From the NCBI RefSeq assembly GCF_040529045.1, contig NZ_CP131914.1:3890501-3954500 (forward strand): 64,000 bases of DNA, in the 5' to 3' direction. A program made the position numbers and the translations under genes. The notes below the pieces were generated by a model, which was not told where the DNA came from, made no database searches, and saw only the letters and a list, made by a program, of their open reading frames with translations. The stretch comes from Xanthomonas indica. Lineage in GTDB: Bacteria > Pseudomonadota > Gammaproteobacteria > Xanthomonadales > Xanthomonadaceae. Below, one piece after another: positions 1-10,269 of this stretch. Position 1 is the first letter of the stretch. Each line of letters begins with the position of its first letter.

Positions 1-2653
1 CGAACGGCTGCTGCTCCAGTTCCAACCGCCCGGCCTCGATCCGCGCCAGATCCAGCGCATCGTTGACCAGGCGCAGCAGGTGCGAGCCGGCGTCGCGGAT
101 CGATTCGGTGTAGCGGCGCTGCTTGGGGTCCAGCGGCGTGGCCAGCAGCAGTTCGCTCATGCCCAGCACGCCGGTCATCGGCGTGCGCACTTCGTGGCCG
201 AGCGTGGCCAGGAAGCGGGTCTTGGCCAGCGAGGCCTGCTCGGCCACTTCCTGCTTGTGCACCGCCAGTTGCCAGGCGGCGCGCCGGCGCAGGCGGCGCC
301 GGTACAGGTAGGCCAGCAGCCACAGCGCCAGCACCGCGAGCACCGCCAGCCCGGCCACGCCCCAGGGGCTGCGCCACCACGGCGGCAAGACGCGGAAGTG
401 CAGCGTGATCACCTTCGACCACACCTTGTCGGCCGTACGCGCCTGCATCTCCAGGGTGTAGTGGCCCGACGGCAGCCGCGAGAACAGCCGCTCGCCGCTG
501 GCACCCACGTCGACCCAGTCCGGGTCGTAGCCGCTGAGGCGGAAGCGGTAGGTATTGGCGTCGGTGTCGGAGAACGACAGCAGGCGTGCGACCACGTGCA
601 GATCGCGGTCGCCTTCCTGCAGCGCGATATGGTCGGCATGCAGCAGATCCAGCCCGCGCTCGCCGCGGCGCACGCCGATGCGCTCGATCACCAGCGGCGG
701 CTGTCGCCGCGACGGCACCACCTGCGCCGGCTCGAACAGCACCACCCCGTCCGGGGTGCCGCCGAGGATCTGCCCGCTGCGCGCCTGCACCAGGGTGCGG
801 GCGCGGAACTCCTGGTTCGGCAGGCCGTCGTGCACGCCATAGGAGCGGATCGCCTTGCTCGCCGGATCGACCCGGATCAGCCCGCGCACGCTGCTCAGCC
901 AGGCCACGCCACTGGCGTCGACCACCAGGCCATTCGGCGCCAGGGCCGGGAATTCCTGATCGGCATCGATGCGGTCGAGCAGGCTCAACCGGCGGCCATC
1001 CCACAGATAGCGCTCCAGTTGGCCGACGCCGGCCAGCCACACCACATTGCCGTCGCTGATCGCGAAGGTGCTCAGCGGCCGCTGCGGCGCGCCGGGCACG
1101 GGCGCGAAACGTGCCTGCGCCGGATCCCAGGCGAGCAGGCCGTGCTGCCCCAGCAGCCAGAGCTGGCCCTGCGGCCCGGGCCGCACTTCCGCCACCACCA
1201 GTTCCGCGGGCAGGCCGGCGGTTCCCGGCGCCATGGTGCGCAGCACGCGGCCGTCGAGGTCGCGCACCTGCACGCCGCCGATATCGCTGAAGATCCACGC
1301 GTGGCGGTCGCTGCTGAAGGCGATTTTCTCCACTTCCGCCGGCATCGCCGGGTCGACGGCGGCATCCTTGGCCCAGCGCCGCACCTCGCCGCTGACCGGG
1401 TCGTAGCGCAGCAGCCCGCCGAAGGTCGCCGCCCACAGCCGCCCTTGCGGATCCTCGGCGATCGCGCGCGACCAGTCGCGCCCGAACATCGCCTGCATGT
1501 GCCGATGCACGACACCGGTGCCCGGATCCAGCTTGTCCAGCACGCCACGCGTGCCGGCCAGCCACACGCCGCCATCGCGGGAGGCGGCGGTGCCGAGCAC
1601 GTAGGGATTGCCCATCGACTCCGGGTCGTCCACGCGGTAGGACAGTACCGAGAACTGCTGCCAGTTCGCCGGCAGGTGCCACAGGCCGGCATTGGAACTG
1701 GCGAACCACAGGCCGCCCTCGCGGTCCTCGAAGGCCAGCGCCCAGTTCGGCTTGACCAGCCCGTGCGCGGAGTTGCTGTACAGCGGCACGTTGCGGATCA
1801 CGCCGGACTCGCTCTCGCGGCCCAGCCCGTCCATGGTGTCGAACCAGCGCGTGCCGTGGCGGTCGTGGACCAGCATCGCCAGCACGCTCTCGTCGGGCAC
1901 GTTGCGCCAGTACGGCTCCACCACGCTGGCATCGGCGCGCAGCAGGCGCACCCCGCCCTGGGTGGACACCCACAGGGTATCGTCGCGTTCGGGGGTCAGC
2001 CCCTGCACCTCCGGCCGCGGCAGCGCGGCGGCGTCGACGCGCTGGAAGTCGTGCCCGGTCCAGCGCGCCAGGCCACTGCGGGTCCCCACCCACAGGGTGC
2101 CGTCGGCCGTGGTCGCCAAGTGCGTGACGGTCGCCGAAGGCAGGCTGCGCGCATCGCCGGGGATCGGCATGAAGCGGCGCAGGCGGCCGTCCGGCTGCAC
2201 CTGGTGCAGGCCGCCGGTGGCGGTGCCGAACCAGATGCTGCCGTCTGGCGTGGAGGCGATCGCCCACACCGTGGTGCCGCCGATCTGCGGATACGTGCTG
2301 CGATCGTAATAGCGGAACTGGCGGCGGTCGGCCGAGAGCATGCCCAGGCCGGCGCCGTCGGTCCCGAACCAGACCCGGTTCTGCGCGTCCACGTGCACGC
2401 ACCAGATCTTGTTGGCATGCAGGCCGTCCTCGATCCGCCAGATGCGGTAGCCGCGTCCGTCGAAGCGGGCCAGGCCGTCGCTGCTGGCCAGCCACAGATA
2501 GCCGAGCTTGTCCTCGGCAAAGCCGTTGATGCTGTTGGACGGCAGGCCGTCGGCCACGGTCAGCTGGCGCGGCTGCGGCGTCGGCGGCACTGCCGCGCCG
2601 GCGACGGCGGACCACGCCAGCAGCAGCCATCCCAAGATCCGTCTCGACCGCAT
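1..2653 (-). CDS. Hybrid sensor histidine kinase with periplasmic propeller (partial, C-terminus beyond window)
   Basis: Reading leftward from an ATG at 2653, the frame stays open to the window edge (884 codons). A signal peptide (about residues 1-22) is followed by repeated propeller blades of the form GYLWLASSDGLARFDG, IWFGTATGGL and LWVGTRSGL, then a Y_Y_Y domain (about 640-720), one membrane segment, and a HisKA dimerisation helix with LATLGHEVRTP and phospho-His H820. The catalytic domain, and any receiver, lie outside the window. The family senses a periplasmic, often carbohydrate-derived signal and autophosphorylates in the cytoplasm. It lies 92 bp after a paralogous same-strand kinase whose DHp region is nearly identical, so the pair looks like a tandem duplication. 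The ligand cannot be told from sequence. Confidence 0.9.
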   Translation of the reverse strand, partial: MRSRRILGWLLLAWSAVAGAAVPPTPQPRQLTVADGLPSNSINGFAEDKLGYLWLASSDGLARFDGRGYRIWRIEDGLHANKIWCVHVDAQNRVWFGTDGAGLGMLSADRRQFRYYDRSTYPQIGGTTVWAIASTPDGSIWFGTATGGLHQVQPDGRLRRFMPIPGDARSLPSATVTHLATTADGTLWVGTRSGLARWTGHDFQRVDAAALPRPEVQGLTPERDDTLWVSTQGGVRLLRADASVVEPYWRNVPDESVLAMLVHDRHGTRWFDTMDGLGRESESGVIRNVPLYSNSAHGLVKPNWALAFEDREGGLWFASSNAGLWHLPANWQQFSVLSYRVDDPESMGNPYVLGTAASRDGGVWLAGTRGVLDKLDPGTGVVHRHMQAMFGRDWSRAIAEDPQGRLWAATFGGLLRYDPVSGEVRRWAKDAAVDPAMPAEVEKIAFSSDRHAWIFSDIGGVQVRDLDGRVLRTMAPGTAGLPAELVVAEVRPGPQGQLWLLGQHGLLAWDPAQARFAPVPGAPQRPLSTFAISDGNVVWLAGVGQLERYLWDGRRLSLLDRIDADQEFPALAPNGLVVDASGVAWLSSVRGLIRVDPASKAIRSYGVHDGLPNQEFRARTLVQARSGQILGGTPDGVVLFEPAQVVPSRRQPPLVIERIGVRRGERGLDLLHADHIALQEGDRDLHVVARLLSFSDTDANTYRFRLSGYDPDWVDVGASGERLFSRLPSGHYTLEMQARTADKVWSKVITLHFRVLPPWWRSPWGVAGLAVLAVLALWLLAYLYRRRLRRRAAWQLAVHKQEVAEQASLAKTRFLATLGHEVRTPMTGVLGMSELLLATPLDPKQRRYTESIRDAGSHLLRLVNDALDLARIEAGRLELEQQPF

Positions 2654-2745
2654 CGCCTCTGTCTCCCCCGACGGGCATCCGTCCCGCGTCACCGGTGCCA
2701 TCGTCGGCGATAAGCGCCGGCGCTGGCAACCGGCCCGGCATCGGC

Positions 2746-5700
2746 TCAGAGCGGCGGCGGCGCGCCGTCCAGCACCGCGTCGATCGCGGCTTCCAGCATC
2801 TGCCCGGTGACCGGCTTGCGCACGAATCCGGCGAATCCGGCCGCGCGTGCCGCCGCCTCGGCCTCGCCGTCGGAACGTGCGGTCACCGCCAGCAGCGGGA
2901 AGCCGTAGCCCAGCATGCGCAACTGCCGCGCCAGCGCCAGGCCGTCGAGTGCCGGCAGGTCCAGGTCGAGCAGGCCGATGTCGAAGCTGCCCTGGCTGGC
3001 CTCGGTCAGCGCCTCCAGGCCGTGCGCGGCCCACACCACCTTGTGCCCGCGGCCGCGCAGCAGTTCGACCATCACCTGGGCCACGGTCGGTTCGTCCTCG
3101 ACCAGCAGGATGCGCAGCGCGGTGCGCGCCCGCGGGGCCGCCGCCGGCACCACCACCGCCGGTTCCTGCGCCGGGCGCCAGCGCAGCGGCAGCCCCACGC
3201 GGAAACGCGCGCCGTGCCCGAGCCGGCTCTCGACCTGGATGCGCCCGCCCATCGCCATCGCCAGTTCCTGGCTGATCGCCAGGCCCAGGCCGCTGCCGCC
3301 TTGGCGCACCGCGGTGCGCGGACCGTCGCCCTGTTCGAAACGCTGGAACAGCCGCGCCTGCTGCTCGGCGCCGATGCCCGGACCGGTGTCGGCCACCTCG
3401 ATGCACAGCCCGTGGCTGTCCTGCGCCGGCGCCACCGTCAGCGCCACCGAGCCGCTGTTGGTGAACTTGATCGCGTTGCCGAGCAGGTTCAGCAGGATCT
3501 GCCGCACCCGCAGCGCATCGCCTTCCACCGTGGTCGGGCCGGGCATGGCGTCGTGCAGATCGAAGCGCAGCCCGCGCGCCTGCGCCAGCGGCGCCATCAG
3601 GTTGACCACCTCGGCGATCAGCGCCTGCAGCGCGAACGGCTGCGACTCCAGGCGCAGGCGCCCGGCCTCGATCCGCGCCAGGTCCAGCGCGTCGTTGACC
3701 AGATGCAGCAGGTGGGTGCCGGCGCGACGGATCGACTCGGTATAGCCGCGCTGCTTGGGATCCAGCGGCGTGGCCAGCAACAGTTCACTCATGCCCAGCA
3801 CCCCGGTCAGCGGTGTGCGTACCTCGTGGCCGAGCGTGGCCAGGAACCGGGTCTTGGCCAGCGAGGCCTGCTCGGCCAGTTCCTGCTTGTGCAAGGCCAG
3901 TTCCCAAGCATGCTGGCGGCCCAGGCGGCGCCGGTAGGCGCGCAGCGACACCAGCAGCAGCAGGCCGGCGGTGGCGAGCATCCCGACGATGCCCCAGACG
4001 CTGCGCCACCACGGCGGCTGCACCCGGAACGGCAGGCGCAGCGTCGGCGACCAGGCACCGTTGCGGGTGCGCGCCTGGATCTCCAGCACCTGCGCGCCGT
4101 CGGGCAGCTGCGGCAGGGTGCGTTCGCCGCTGGCGCCGGTGCTGACCCAGTCGCGGTCGTAGCCCGGCAGGCGGAAGCGGTAGACGATGTGCTCGGGATC
4201 GATGTAGGACAGCAGCCGCACCGCCACGCGCAGGTCGCGGTCGTCCGAGCGCAGGGTGAAGTCGCCGCGCGTCGGCAGGGTCAGCAGGCGCGGGCCACGC
4301 CGCACCTGCACGCTCTCCATGCTCAGGGACAGCGGCACCGGCACCGGATCCGGCTGCTGCGTGTCCAGCAGCGCCACGCTGCCGTCGGCAGCCGCGGCCA
4401 CCAGCACGCCGTCGGCGGTCATCAACAGGCCGCGCCGCACCAGCTCCTGGCTGCCGAGCCCGTCGCGGGTGCCGAACGCGCGCACCGCCGGGGTGCGCCG
4501 CGGATCGACCCGGAACAGGCCGCGGCGCATGCCCAGCCAGGCGCGGCCCTGCGGATCGGCGACCAGCGCGCTGGACTCGGTGGCCGGCAGGCCGTCGGCC
4601 ACCGCGTAGCGCTGGCTGCGCTGCCAGTGCGTGCCGGTGTACCGCCACAGCTCCAGGCCGGACAGGCGATGCAGCCACAGCGTGCGCGCGTCAGCGAAGG
4701 CGAACGACTGCACCTTCTCGCCGGCCAGCTCCGGCGGCGTACGGAACTGCCCGGCCGCCTCGTCCCAGTGCTGGAAGCGCTCGGCGGCCACCCACGGCAC
4801 CCCGTCGGGGGCCATCGCGAAGGCGGCGATGTCGGTCCCGGCCAGGCCGTGCTGGCCGCCGGGGATGTTCTGCAGGACGTGGCCGGCGCCATCGCGCACC
4901 TGCAGGCCGTAGCCCGGCGCGGCGATCCACAACCGCTGGCGCGCGTCCAGTTGCAGCCAGGCCAGGGTGCCGTCCGGGATCGCATCGGCCTCGCCGGCGG
5001 CGCGGGTCCAGCGCTGCAGGTTGCCGCCGTCCAGCGGGCCGCGCAGCAGCGTGCTGCTGCCGCCGATCCATAGCGCCCCACGCGGGTCATCCAGCACCGA
5101 CAGCATGCGTCCGCTCGGCGCGCCGTTGGCCCAGTGCGGCGCGCTCAGCGCACCGTTGGTGGTGTCGAGGCGGAAGACGCTGGCGCCGGAGCCGAGCAGC
5201 CAGGCTCCACCGGCCCGCGCCGGCGCCAGGCCGACGTACTGGTCGGCGGGCAGGCCCTGCGCGGTGCCCAGCACCGCCAGGCGGCGCCAGTCCGGGCGCA
5301 GGTAGCCCAGGCCGCGCGTCGGCAGCGGTACCCACAGGCCGCCTTCGCGGTCGCGCAGCACCGCCTCCACCACGCTGGCGCCGGACACCGCCGCGCCACC
5401 GGTATCCACCCGCCGCGCCGGCCCGTCGGCCGGCTTGTGCCACAGGCCCTCGCCATTGCCGAGCCAGTAACCGCCGGCGCCGTCCTCGGCGATGGCGCTG
5501 ACCGCGCGGTGCAGCGCGTCGACCCAGTCCGCGCGCAGCCAGCGCCCGGCGCTGTCGCGCCGGAACAGGCCGGTATTGCCGCTGAACCACAGGCCGTCGC
5601 CGAGCGGGGTGATCGACGTGATCACCTGCGCCTTGTCCGGCACGCCGTCGTCGATGCGATACGCGCTGACGCGCTGGCCGTCGTAGCGCAGCAGGCCCTT

Positions 5701-6357
5701 GAAGGTGCCCACCCACAGCACCCCGGCATCGTCGAAGGCCAGGGTCAGCACCGCGCTGTCGAGCATCGCGTCCACCGCCGGGTCGCCGGCGCGGATGCGC
5801 TGCACCCGGCCATCGCCGCCCAGCCGGTACAGGCCGCCGCGGTAGGTGCCGAAGAACACCGCGTCGCCGCGGCTGGCGATGGCGAACACCTCGTCGCTGC
5901 GCATCGCCGGCTGCGTGGCCATGTTGAAGTGGCGGAAGCCGCGCCGGTCCGCGCCGAGCACGCTCAGCCCGCCGCCCTCGCAGGCCACCCAGATGCGGTC
6001 GCGCGCGTCGATGTGCATGTCCTGCACGTAGTTGCAGCGCAGCGAGGCCGGATCGGCCGGGTCGTGGCGCCAGACCCGGAACTCGCGCCCGTCGTAGCGG
6101 GCCAGGCCGTCGCCGCTGGCGATCCAGAGATAGCCGTCGCGGTCCAGCTGCAGCGCGGAGATGTCGCTGGACGGCAGCCCCTGCTCGCTGGAGAACACCC
6201 GGAACCGCGGCAGTTCCGGCACGCCGGCGCAGGCGTCGGCGCAGAGGCCGGCCAGCGCCAACAGGCACAGCAGCCCCCAGCGGCGCCACGGGCGTGGGGA
6301 ACGCGGGATGGGGGACATGGACATCGGCTCCGGCAAGGGACGTCGGCGGATGAACAC
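2746..6357 (-). CDS. Hybrid sensor histidine kinase, propeller-Y_Y_Y-HisKA-HATPase-REC
   Basis: A 1203-residue one-piece two-component sensor. The N-terminal signal or anchor (LLCLLALAGLCADACAG) precedes about 12-14 propeller repeats (DGYLWIASGDGLARYDG, LWVGTFKGLLRYDG), a Y_Y_Y domain near 690-770 and a TM helix near 780-800. The HisKA motif TLGHEVRTPLTG holds H844. The HATPase has N (NLLGNAIKF), G1 (DTGPGIG) and G2 (GGSGLGLAI) boxes. A C-terminal receiver has probable phospho-Asp D1131 in LLDLDLP. No DNA-binding output is present, so a separate Hpt or response regulator is expected. Starts at M12 or M14 (6324 or 6318) are possible and would shorten the leader before the hydrophobic segment. 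It is closely related to the downstream gene. Confidence 0.93.
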   Translation of the reverse strand: MFIRRRPLPEPMSMSPIPRSPRPWRRWGLLCLLALAGLCADACAGVPELPRFRVFSSEQGLPSSDISALQLDRDGYLWIASGDGLARYDGREFRVWRHDPADPASLRCNYVQDMHIDARDRIWVACEGGGLSVLGADRRGFRHFNMATQPAMRSDEVFAIASRGDAVFFGTYRGGLYRLGGDGRVQRIRAGDPAVDAMLDSAVLTLAFDDAGVLWVGTFKGLLRYDGQRVSAYRIDDGVPDKAQVITSITPLGDGLWFSGNTGLFRRDSAGRWLRADWVDALHRAVSAIAEDGAGGYWLGNGEGLWHKPADGPARRVDTGGAAVSGASVVEAVLRDREGGLWVPLPTRGLGYLRPDWRRLAVLGTAQGLPADQYVGLAPARAGGAWLLGSGASVFRLDTTNGALSAPHWANGAPSGRMLSVLDDPRGALWIGGSSTLLRGPLDGGNLQRWTRAAGEADAIPDGTLAWLQLDARQRLWIAAPGYGLQVRDGAGHVLQNIPGGQHGLAGTDIAAFAMAPDGVPWVAAERFQHWDEAAGQFRTPPELAGEKVQSFAFADARTLWLHRLSGLELWRYTGTHWQRSQRYAVADGLPATESSALVADPQGRAWLGMRRGLFRVDPRRTPAVRAFGTRDGLGSQELVRRGLLMTADGVLVAAAADGSVALLDTQQPDPVPVPLSLSMESVQVRRGPRLLTLPTRGDFTLRSDDRDLRVAVRLLSYIDPEHIVYRFRLPGYDRDWVSTGASGERTLPQLPDGAQVLEIQARTRNGAWSPTLRLPFRVQPPWWRSVWGIVGMLATAGLLLLVSLRAYRRRLGRQHAWELALHKQELAEQASLAKTRFLATLGHEVRTPLTGVLGMSELLLATPLDPKQRGYTESIRRAGTHLLHLVNDALDLARIEAGRLRLESQPFALQALIAEVVNLMAPLAQARGLRFDLHDAMPGPTTVEGDALRVRQILLNLLGNAIKFTNSGSVALTVAPAQDSHGLCIEVADTGPGIGAEQQARLFQRFEQGDGPRTAVRQGGSGLGLAISQELAMAMGGRIQVESRLGHGARFRVGLPLRWRPAQEPAVVVPAAAPRARTALRILLVEDEPTVAQVMVELLRGRGHKVVWAAHGLEALTEASQGSFDIGLLDLDLPALDGLALARQLRMLGYGFPLLAVTARSDGEAEAAARAAGFAGFVRKPVTGQMLEAAIDAVLDGAPPPL

Positions 6358-6549
6358 CGGCGCACTGCCGGGGCCGGACGCGCGCGGCGGCCGCTCCGTG
6401 TGCCGCTCGCCGCGGCAGCGTTCTTATACCCCGCGCCGGCGTAAAAATCACACCTGTCGCGGCATGCAACGAACCGTTACGCGCCGCAGGTACGCAGCCG
6501 GGCCGGACTGTGACTAGAATCCGGCGACCTCCCCGCGCGGCGCCGCTCC
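6358..6549. promoter_or_regulatory. Divergent promoter region between the hybrid kinase and yceI
   Basis: This 192-bp gap separates oppositely oriented genes. Toward yceI there is a -10-like TAGAAT at 6515-6520, 30 bp before the start codon. Toward the kinase there is a TATAAG at 6423-6428 (minus strand). The -35 matches are weak on both sides, so the exact start sites are guesses. Confidence 0.4.
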
Positions 6550-7227
6550 ATGCTCAAACCCTCTCTCGTGGCCCTCCTGCTGGCCTTGCCGGGCGCCGTC
6601 TTCGCCGCGCCGGCGCAGTACGCGCTGGACCCGGTGCACACGCGGGTGCTGTTCGCGATCGAGCACGCCGGGTTCTCCAAGGCGCTGGGCACCGTGTCCG
6701 GCAGCACCGGTACCCTGGTGTTCGACCCGGACGACTGGCGCAGCGCGCGGCTGCAGGCGCGGGTGCCGTTGCAGCGGCTGGACCTGGGCGACGAGAAATG
6801 GAACCGCGCCGCGCTGGCGCACAACTTGCTCGATGGCGAGCACTACCCGGAGGCGCAGTTCGTCTCCACCCGCGTGGAGCCGATCGACGCGCAGCACGCC
6901 AAGGTGATCGGGCAGTTGACCCTGCACGCCGTCACCCGCGAGGTGACCCTGGACGTGACCCTGAACGCAGTGAAGCGCCATCCGCTGCCGCCGTTCCGCC
7001 GCACCGCCGGCTTCTCCGCCACCGCCACGCTGCAGCGCGCCGACTTCGGCATCAGTGCCTGGCCGTCGGTGATCGGCGGCACGGTGGACCTGCGCATCGA
7101 GGCCGAGGCCACCCGCGAAGGCGGCGCCAAGGCCGAGCCGGAGCCGGCACCGAGCAGCAGCACACCGGCCGCACCCACCGATACCCCCGCGCCAGCGGCG
7201 CCGGCCGCGCAGGACGACACGCCATGA
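6550..7227 (+). CDS. YceI family periplasmic protein
   Basis: 225 residues with a clear signal peptide (LLALPGAVFA). The lipocalin-like YceI fold shows as YALDPVHTRVLFAIEHAGFSK near the N-terminus and FGISAWPSVIGGTVDL near residue 160. YceI proteins bind polyisoprenoid-type lipids such as ubiquinone-8 in the periplasm. An unusual 40-residue Pro/Ala/Glu-rich tail follows the domain. The stop overlaps the next start in ATGA, so it is translationally coupled to a cytochrome b561, a common partner of YceI proteins. A second yceI gene lies directly beyond the cytochrome. Confidence 0.9.
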   Translation: MLKPSLVALLLALPGAVFAAPAQYALDPVHTRVLFAIEHAGFSKALGTVSGSTGTLVFDPDDWRSARLQARVPLQRLDLGDEKWNRAALAHNLLDGEHYPEAQFVSTRVEPIDAQHAKVIGQLTLHAVTREVTLDVTLNAVKRHPLPPFRRTAGFSATATLQRADFGISAWPSVIGGTVDLRIEAEATREGGAKAEPEPAPSSSTPAAPTDTPAPAAPAAQDDTP

Positions 7228-7790
7228 GCGCACGCAACAGCGCCGAACGCTGGGGGAGCGTCAGCCAGACCCTGCACTGGTTGATCGCCGCCCTGATCCT
7301 GCTGCTCGGCGTGGTCGGCCTGACCATGGGCGAGCTGCCGAAGACGCCCAAGTATTTCTGGGTCTACACCGCGCACAAGTCGCTGGGCCTGACCGTGCTG
7401 GCGCTGGTGATCGTGCGGCTGGGCTGGCGCCTGTACGCCGGCGCGCCCAAGCCGGTGCCGGGCACGCCCAGCTGGCAGGAGCGCATCGCCAGCGCCACCC
7501 ATGTGCTGCTGTACGTGATGATCTTCGCCCTCCCGCTGTCCGGCTGGCTGTACGACTCCAGCAGCGGCCTGCGCCCGTTCCGCTGGTTCGGCCTGGTCGC
7601 CGTGCCCAAGCTCAGCGCTCCGAACGAGCATCTGCGCGACCTGTCGCACGCGGTGCACGAGTGGGGCTTCTGGCTGCTGATCGCGGTGGTCCTGGCGCAT
7701 GCCGGCGCCGCCTTCTACCACCACCTGTTCCAACGCGATGCCACCCTGGCGCGGATGCTGCCGCGCGGTTGGCTCACCCCCAAGTCCTGA
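7224..7790 (+). CDS. Cytochrome b561 family protein
   Basis: 188 residues with four hydrophobic helices. The conserved histidines sit in TLHWLIAALILL, TAHKSLGLTVLAL, ATHVLLYVMIFALPLSGWL and HAVHEWGFWLLIAVVLAHAGAA, as in CybB-type di-heme b cytochromes that pass electrons between quinol and periplasmic acceptors. The start codon overlaps the yceI stop (ATGA). Position between two yceI genes suggests a membrane electron-transfer unit using a quinone-like ligand; that is an inference. Confidence 0.92.
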   Translation: MSARNSAERWGSVSQTLHWLIAALILLLGVVGLTMGELPKTPKYFWVYTAHKSLGLTVLALVIVRLGWRLYAGAPKPVPGTPSWQERIASATHVLLYVMIFALPLSGWLYDSSSGLRPFRWFGLVAVPKLSAPNEHLRDLSHAVHEWGFWLLIAVVLAHAGAAFYHHLFQRDATLARMLPRGWLTPKS

Positions 7791-7802
7791 GGAGCCGTTT
7801 CG

Positions 7803-8372
7803 ATGTCGACCCGTTTCGCGTCCCCCGCCGCCGTCGCCGCCAGCCTGGTGGCCCTGCTCGCCGCCGCTCCGGCGGTCCAGGCCGCCGACTATGTGCAGGC
7901 CCCCGGCTCGACCCTGGTGTTCGCCAGCAAGTACGACGGCGAAGTGTTCACCGGCCAGTTCCCCGGCTTCGACACCAAGCTCAGCTTCGACCCGGCCAAC
8001 CTGGCCGGCGCCAAGCTCGACGTGACCATCCCGCTGGCCGGCGCCAAGAGCGGCAACAACGACCGCGACTCCACCCTGCAGGGCCCGGACTTCTTCAACG
8101 TCGCCAAGTTCGCCACCGCGCACTACCGCGCCGACAAGTTCCGCGCACTGGGCAACAACCAGTTCGCCGCCGACGGCACCCTGGAGTTGCGCGGCGTGTC
8201 CAAGCCGGTGACCCTGACCTTCACCTGGACCCCGGGCGCGCAACCGGTGCTGGCCGGCAAGGCCACGGTCAAGCGCCTGGACTTCGGCGTGGGCGGCGGC
8301 GACTGGGCCGATACCAAGATCATCCCCAACGAAACCGCGATCAGCACCAAGGTGGTATTCAAGGCGAAGTGA
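7803..8372 (+). CDS. YceI family periplasmic protein (second copy)
   Basis: 189 residues, signal peptide ending AAPAVQAA, then a compact YceI domain (STLVFASKYDGEVFTGQF, FGVGGGDWADTKIIPNE). It starts 12 bp after the b561 stop with GAGG just upstream. It lacks the acidic/proline tail of the first copy and is clearly divergent from it, so the two are not a recent duplication. A terminator hairpin follows. Confidence 0.92.
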   Translation: MSTRFASPAAVAASLVALLAAAPAVQAADYVQAPGSTLVFASKYDGEVFTGQFPGFDTKLSFDPANLAGAKLDVTIPLAGAKSGNNDRDSTLQGPDFFNVAKFATAHYRADKFRALGNNQFAADGTLELRGVSKPVTLTFTWTPGAQPVLAGKATVKRLDFGVGGGDWADTKIIPNETAISTKVVFKAK

Positions 8373-8402
8373 TTCGCCACAGGCCGCGGCGCGCGGCCGC
8401 TG

Positions 8403-8440
8403 AGCGGCGGATTTCCTCGTCGGGTCCGCCGCTTTTTTTA
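8403..8440 (+). terminator. Rho-independent terminator after the yceI operon
   Basis: A GC-rich stem (AGCGGCGGA against TCCGCCGCT, interrupted loop) runs straight into seven T residues. It lies between convergent genes. Confidence 0.85.
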
Positions 8441-8448
8441 TGCGCGGC

Positions 8449-8688
8449 TCAGGCGCGTTCGTCCAACGCGGCCAGCCACGCGCGCACGCCGGCGGCATCG
8501 AACGGCCAGTCCAGTTCGCGCCCGTCCGCGGCGCGCAGCACCGGCACGCGCACGCCGTAGCGCGCCTCCAGCACCGCGTCGTCGTCGATGAACACGCTGT
8601 CCGGCTCGGCCACGCGCGCCTGCGCCAGCACCTGCAGGGCCTGGTCGCACAGATGGCAGTCGTCGCGCTGGTACAGGGTCAGGGACAT
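8449..8688 (-). CDS. Glutaredoxin family (DUF836-like) thiol protein
   Basis: 79 residues. MSLTLYQRDDCHLCDQA places a CxxC redox motif at C11-C14 after the first beta strand, followed by VPVL (cis-Pro loop) and an FDAAGVRAWL helix, the minimal glutaredoxin-like fold. The ATG at 8688 sits at the edge of the sdaA promoter region, so the two genes are divergent. Substrates are unknown. Confidence 0.85.
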   Translation of the reverse strand: MSLTLYQRDDCHLCDQALQVLAQARVAEPDSVFIDDDAVLEARYGVRVPVLRAADGRELDWPFDAAGVRAWLAALDERA

Positions 8689-8775
8689 GCTCGCGTCCAA
8701 TGCTGCGCTGCGGACCTGTGCCGCACGCCGGAAGCATAGAATAGACGGTCTTTCGCCCACCCCTTCGGCACGCGC

Positions 8776-10158
<1,383 letters not shown>

Positions 10159-10269
10159 GCCGCCTTGGACGCTGGCCCGTGCGATCGCCAGCGTCCCCGT
10201 CGCTGCGCGGATAAAGATCGGCGCGGCGATGCCGCTAACGCAAGAGACGTCGGCCGATCCGGCATTGGC

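Noticed and set aside
80-2713. Long plus-strand open frame of 877 codons
   Set aside because: It is antisense to the hybrid kinase, has a His/Gln/Arg-rich low-complexity translation and no domain. High-GC DNA gives such frames opposite real genes.
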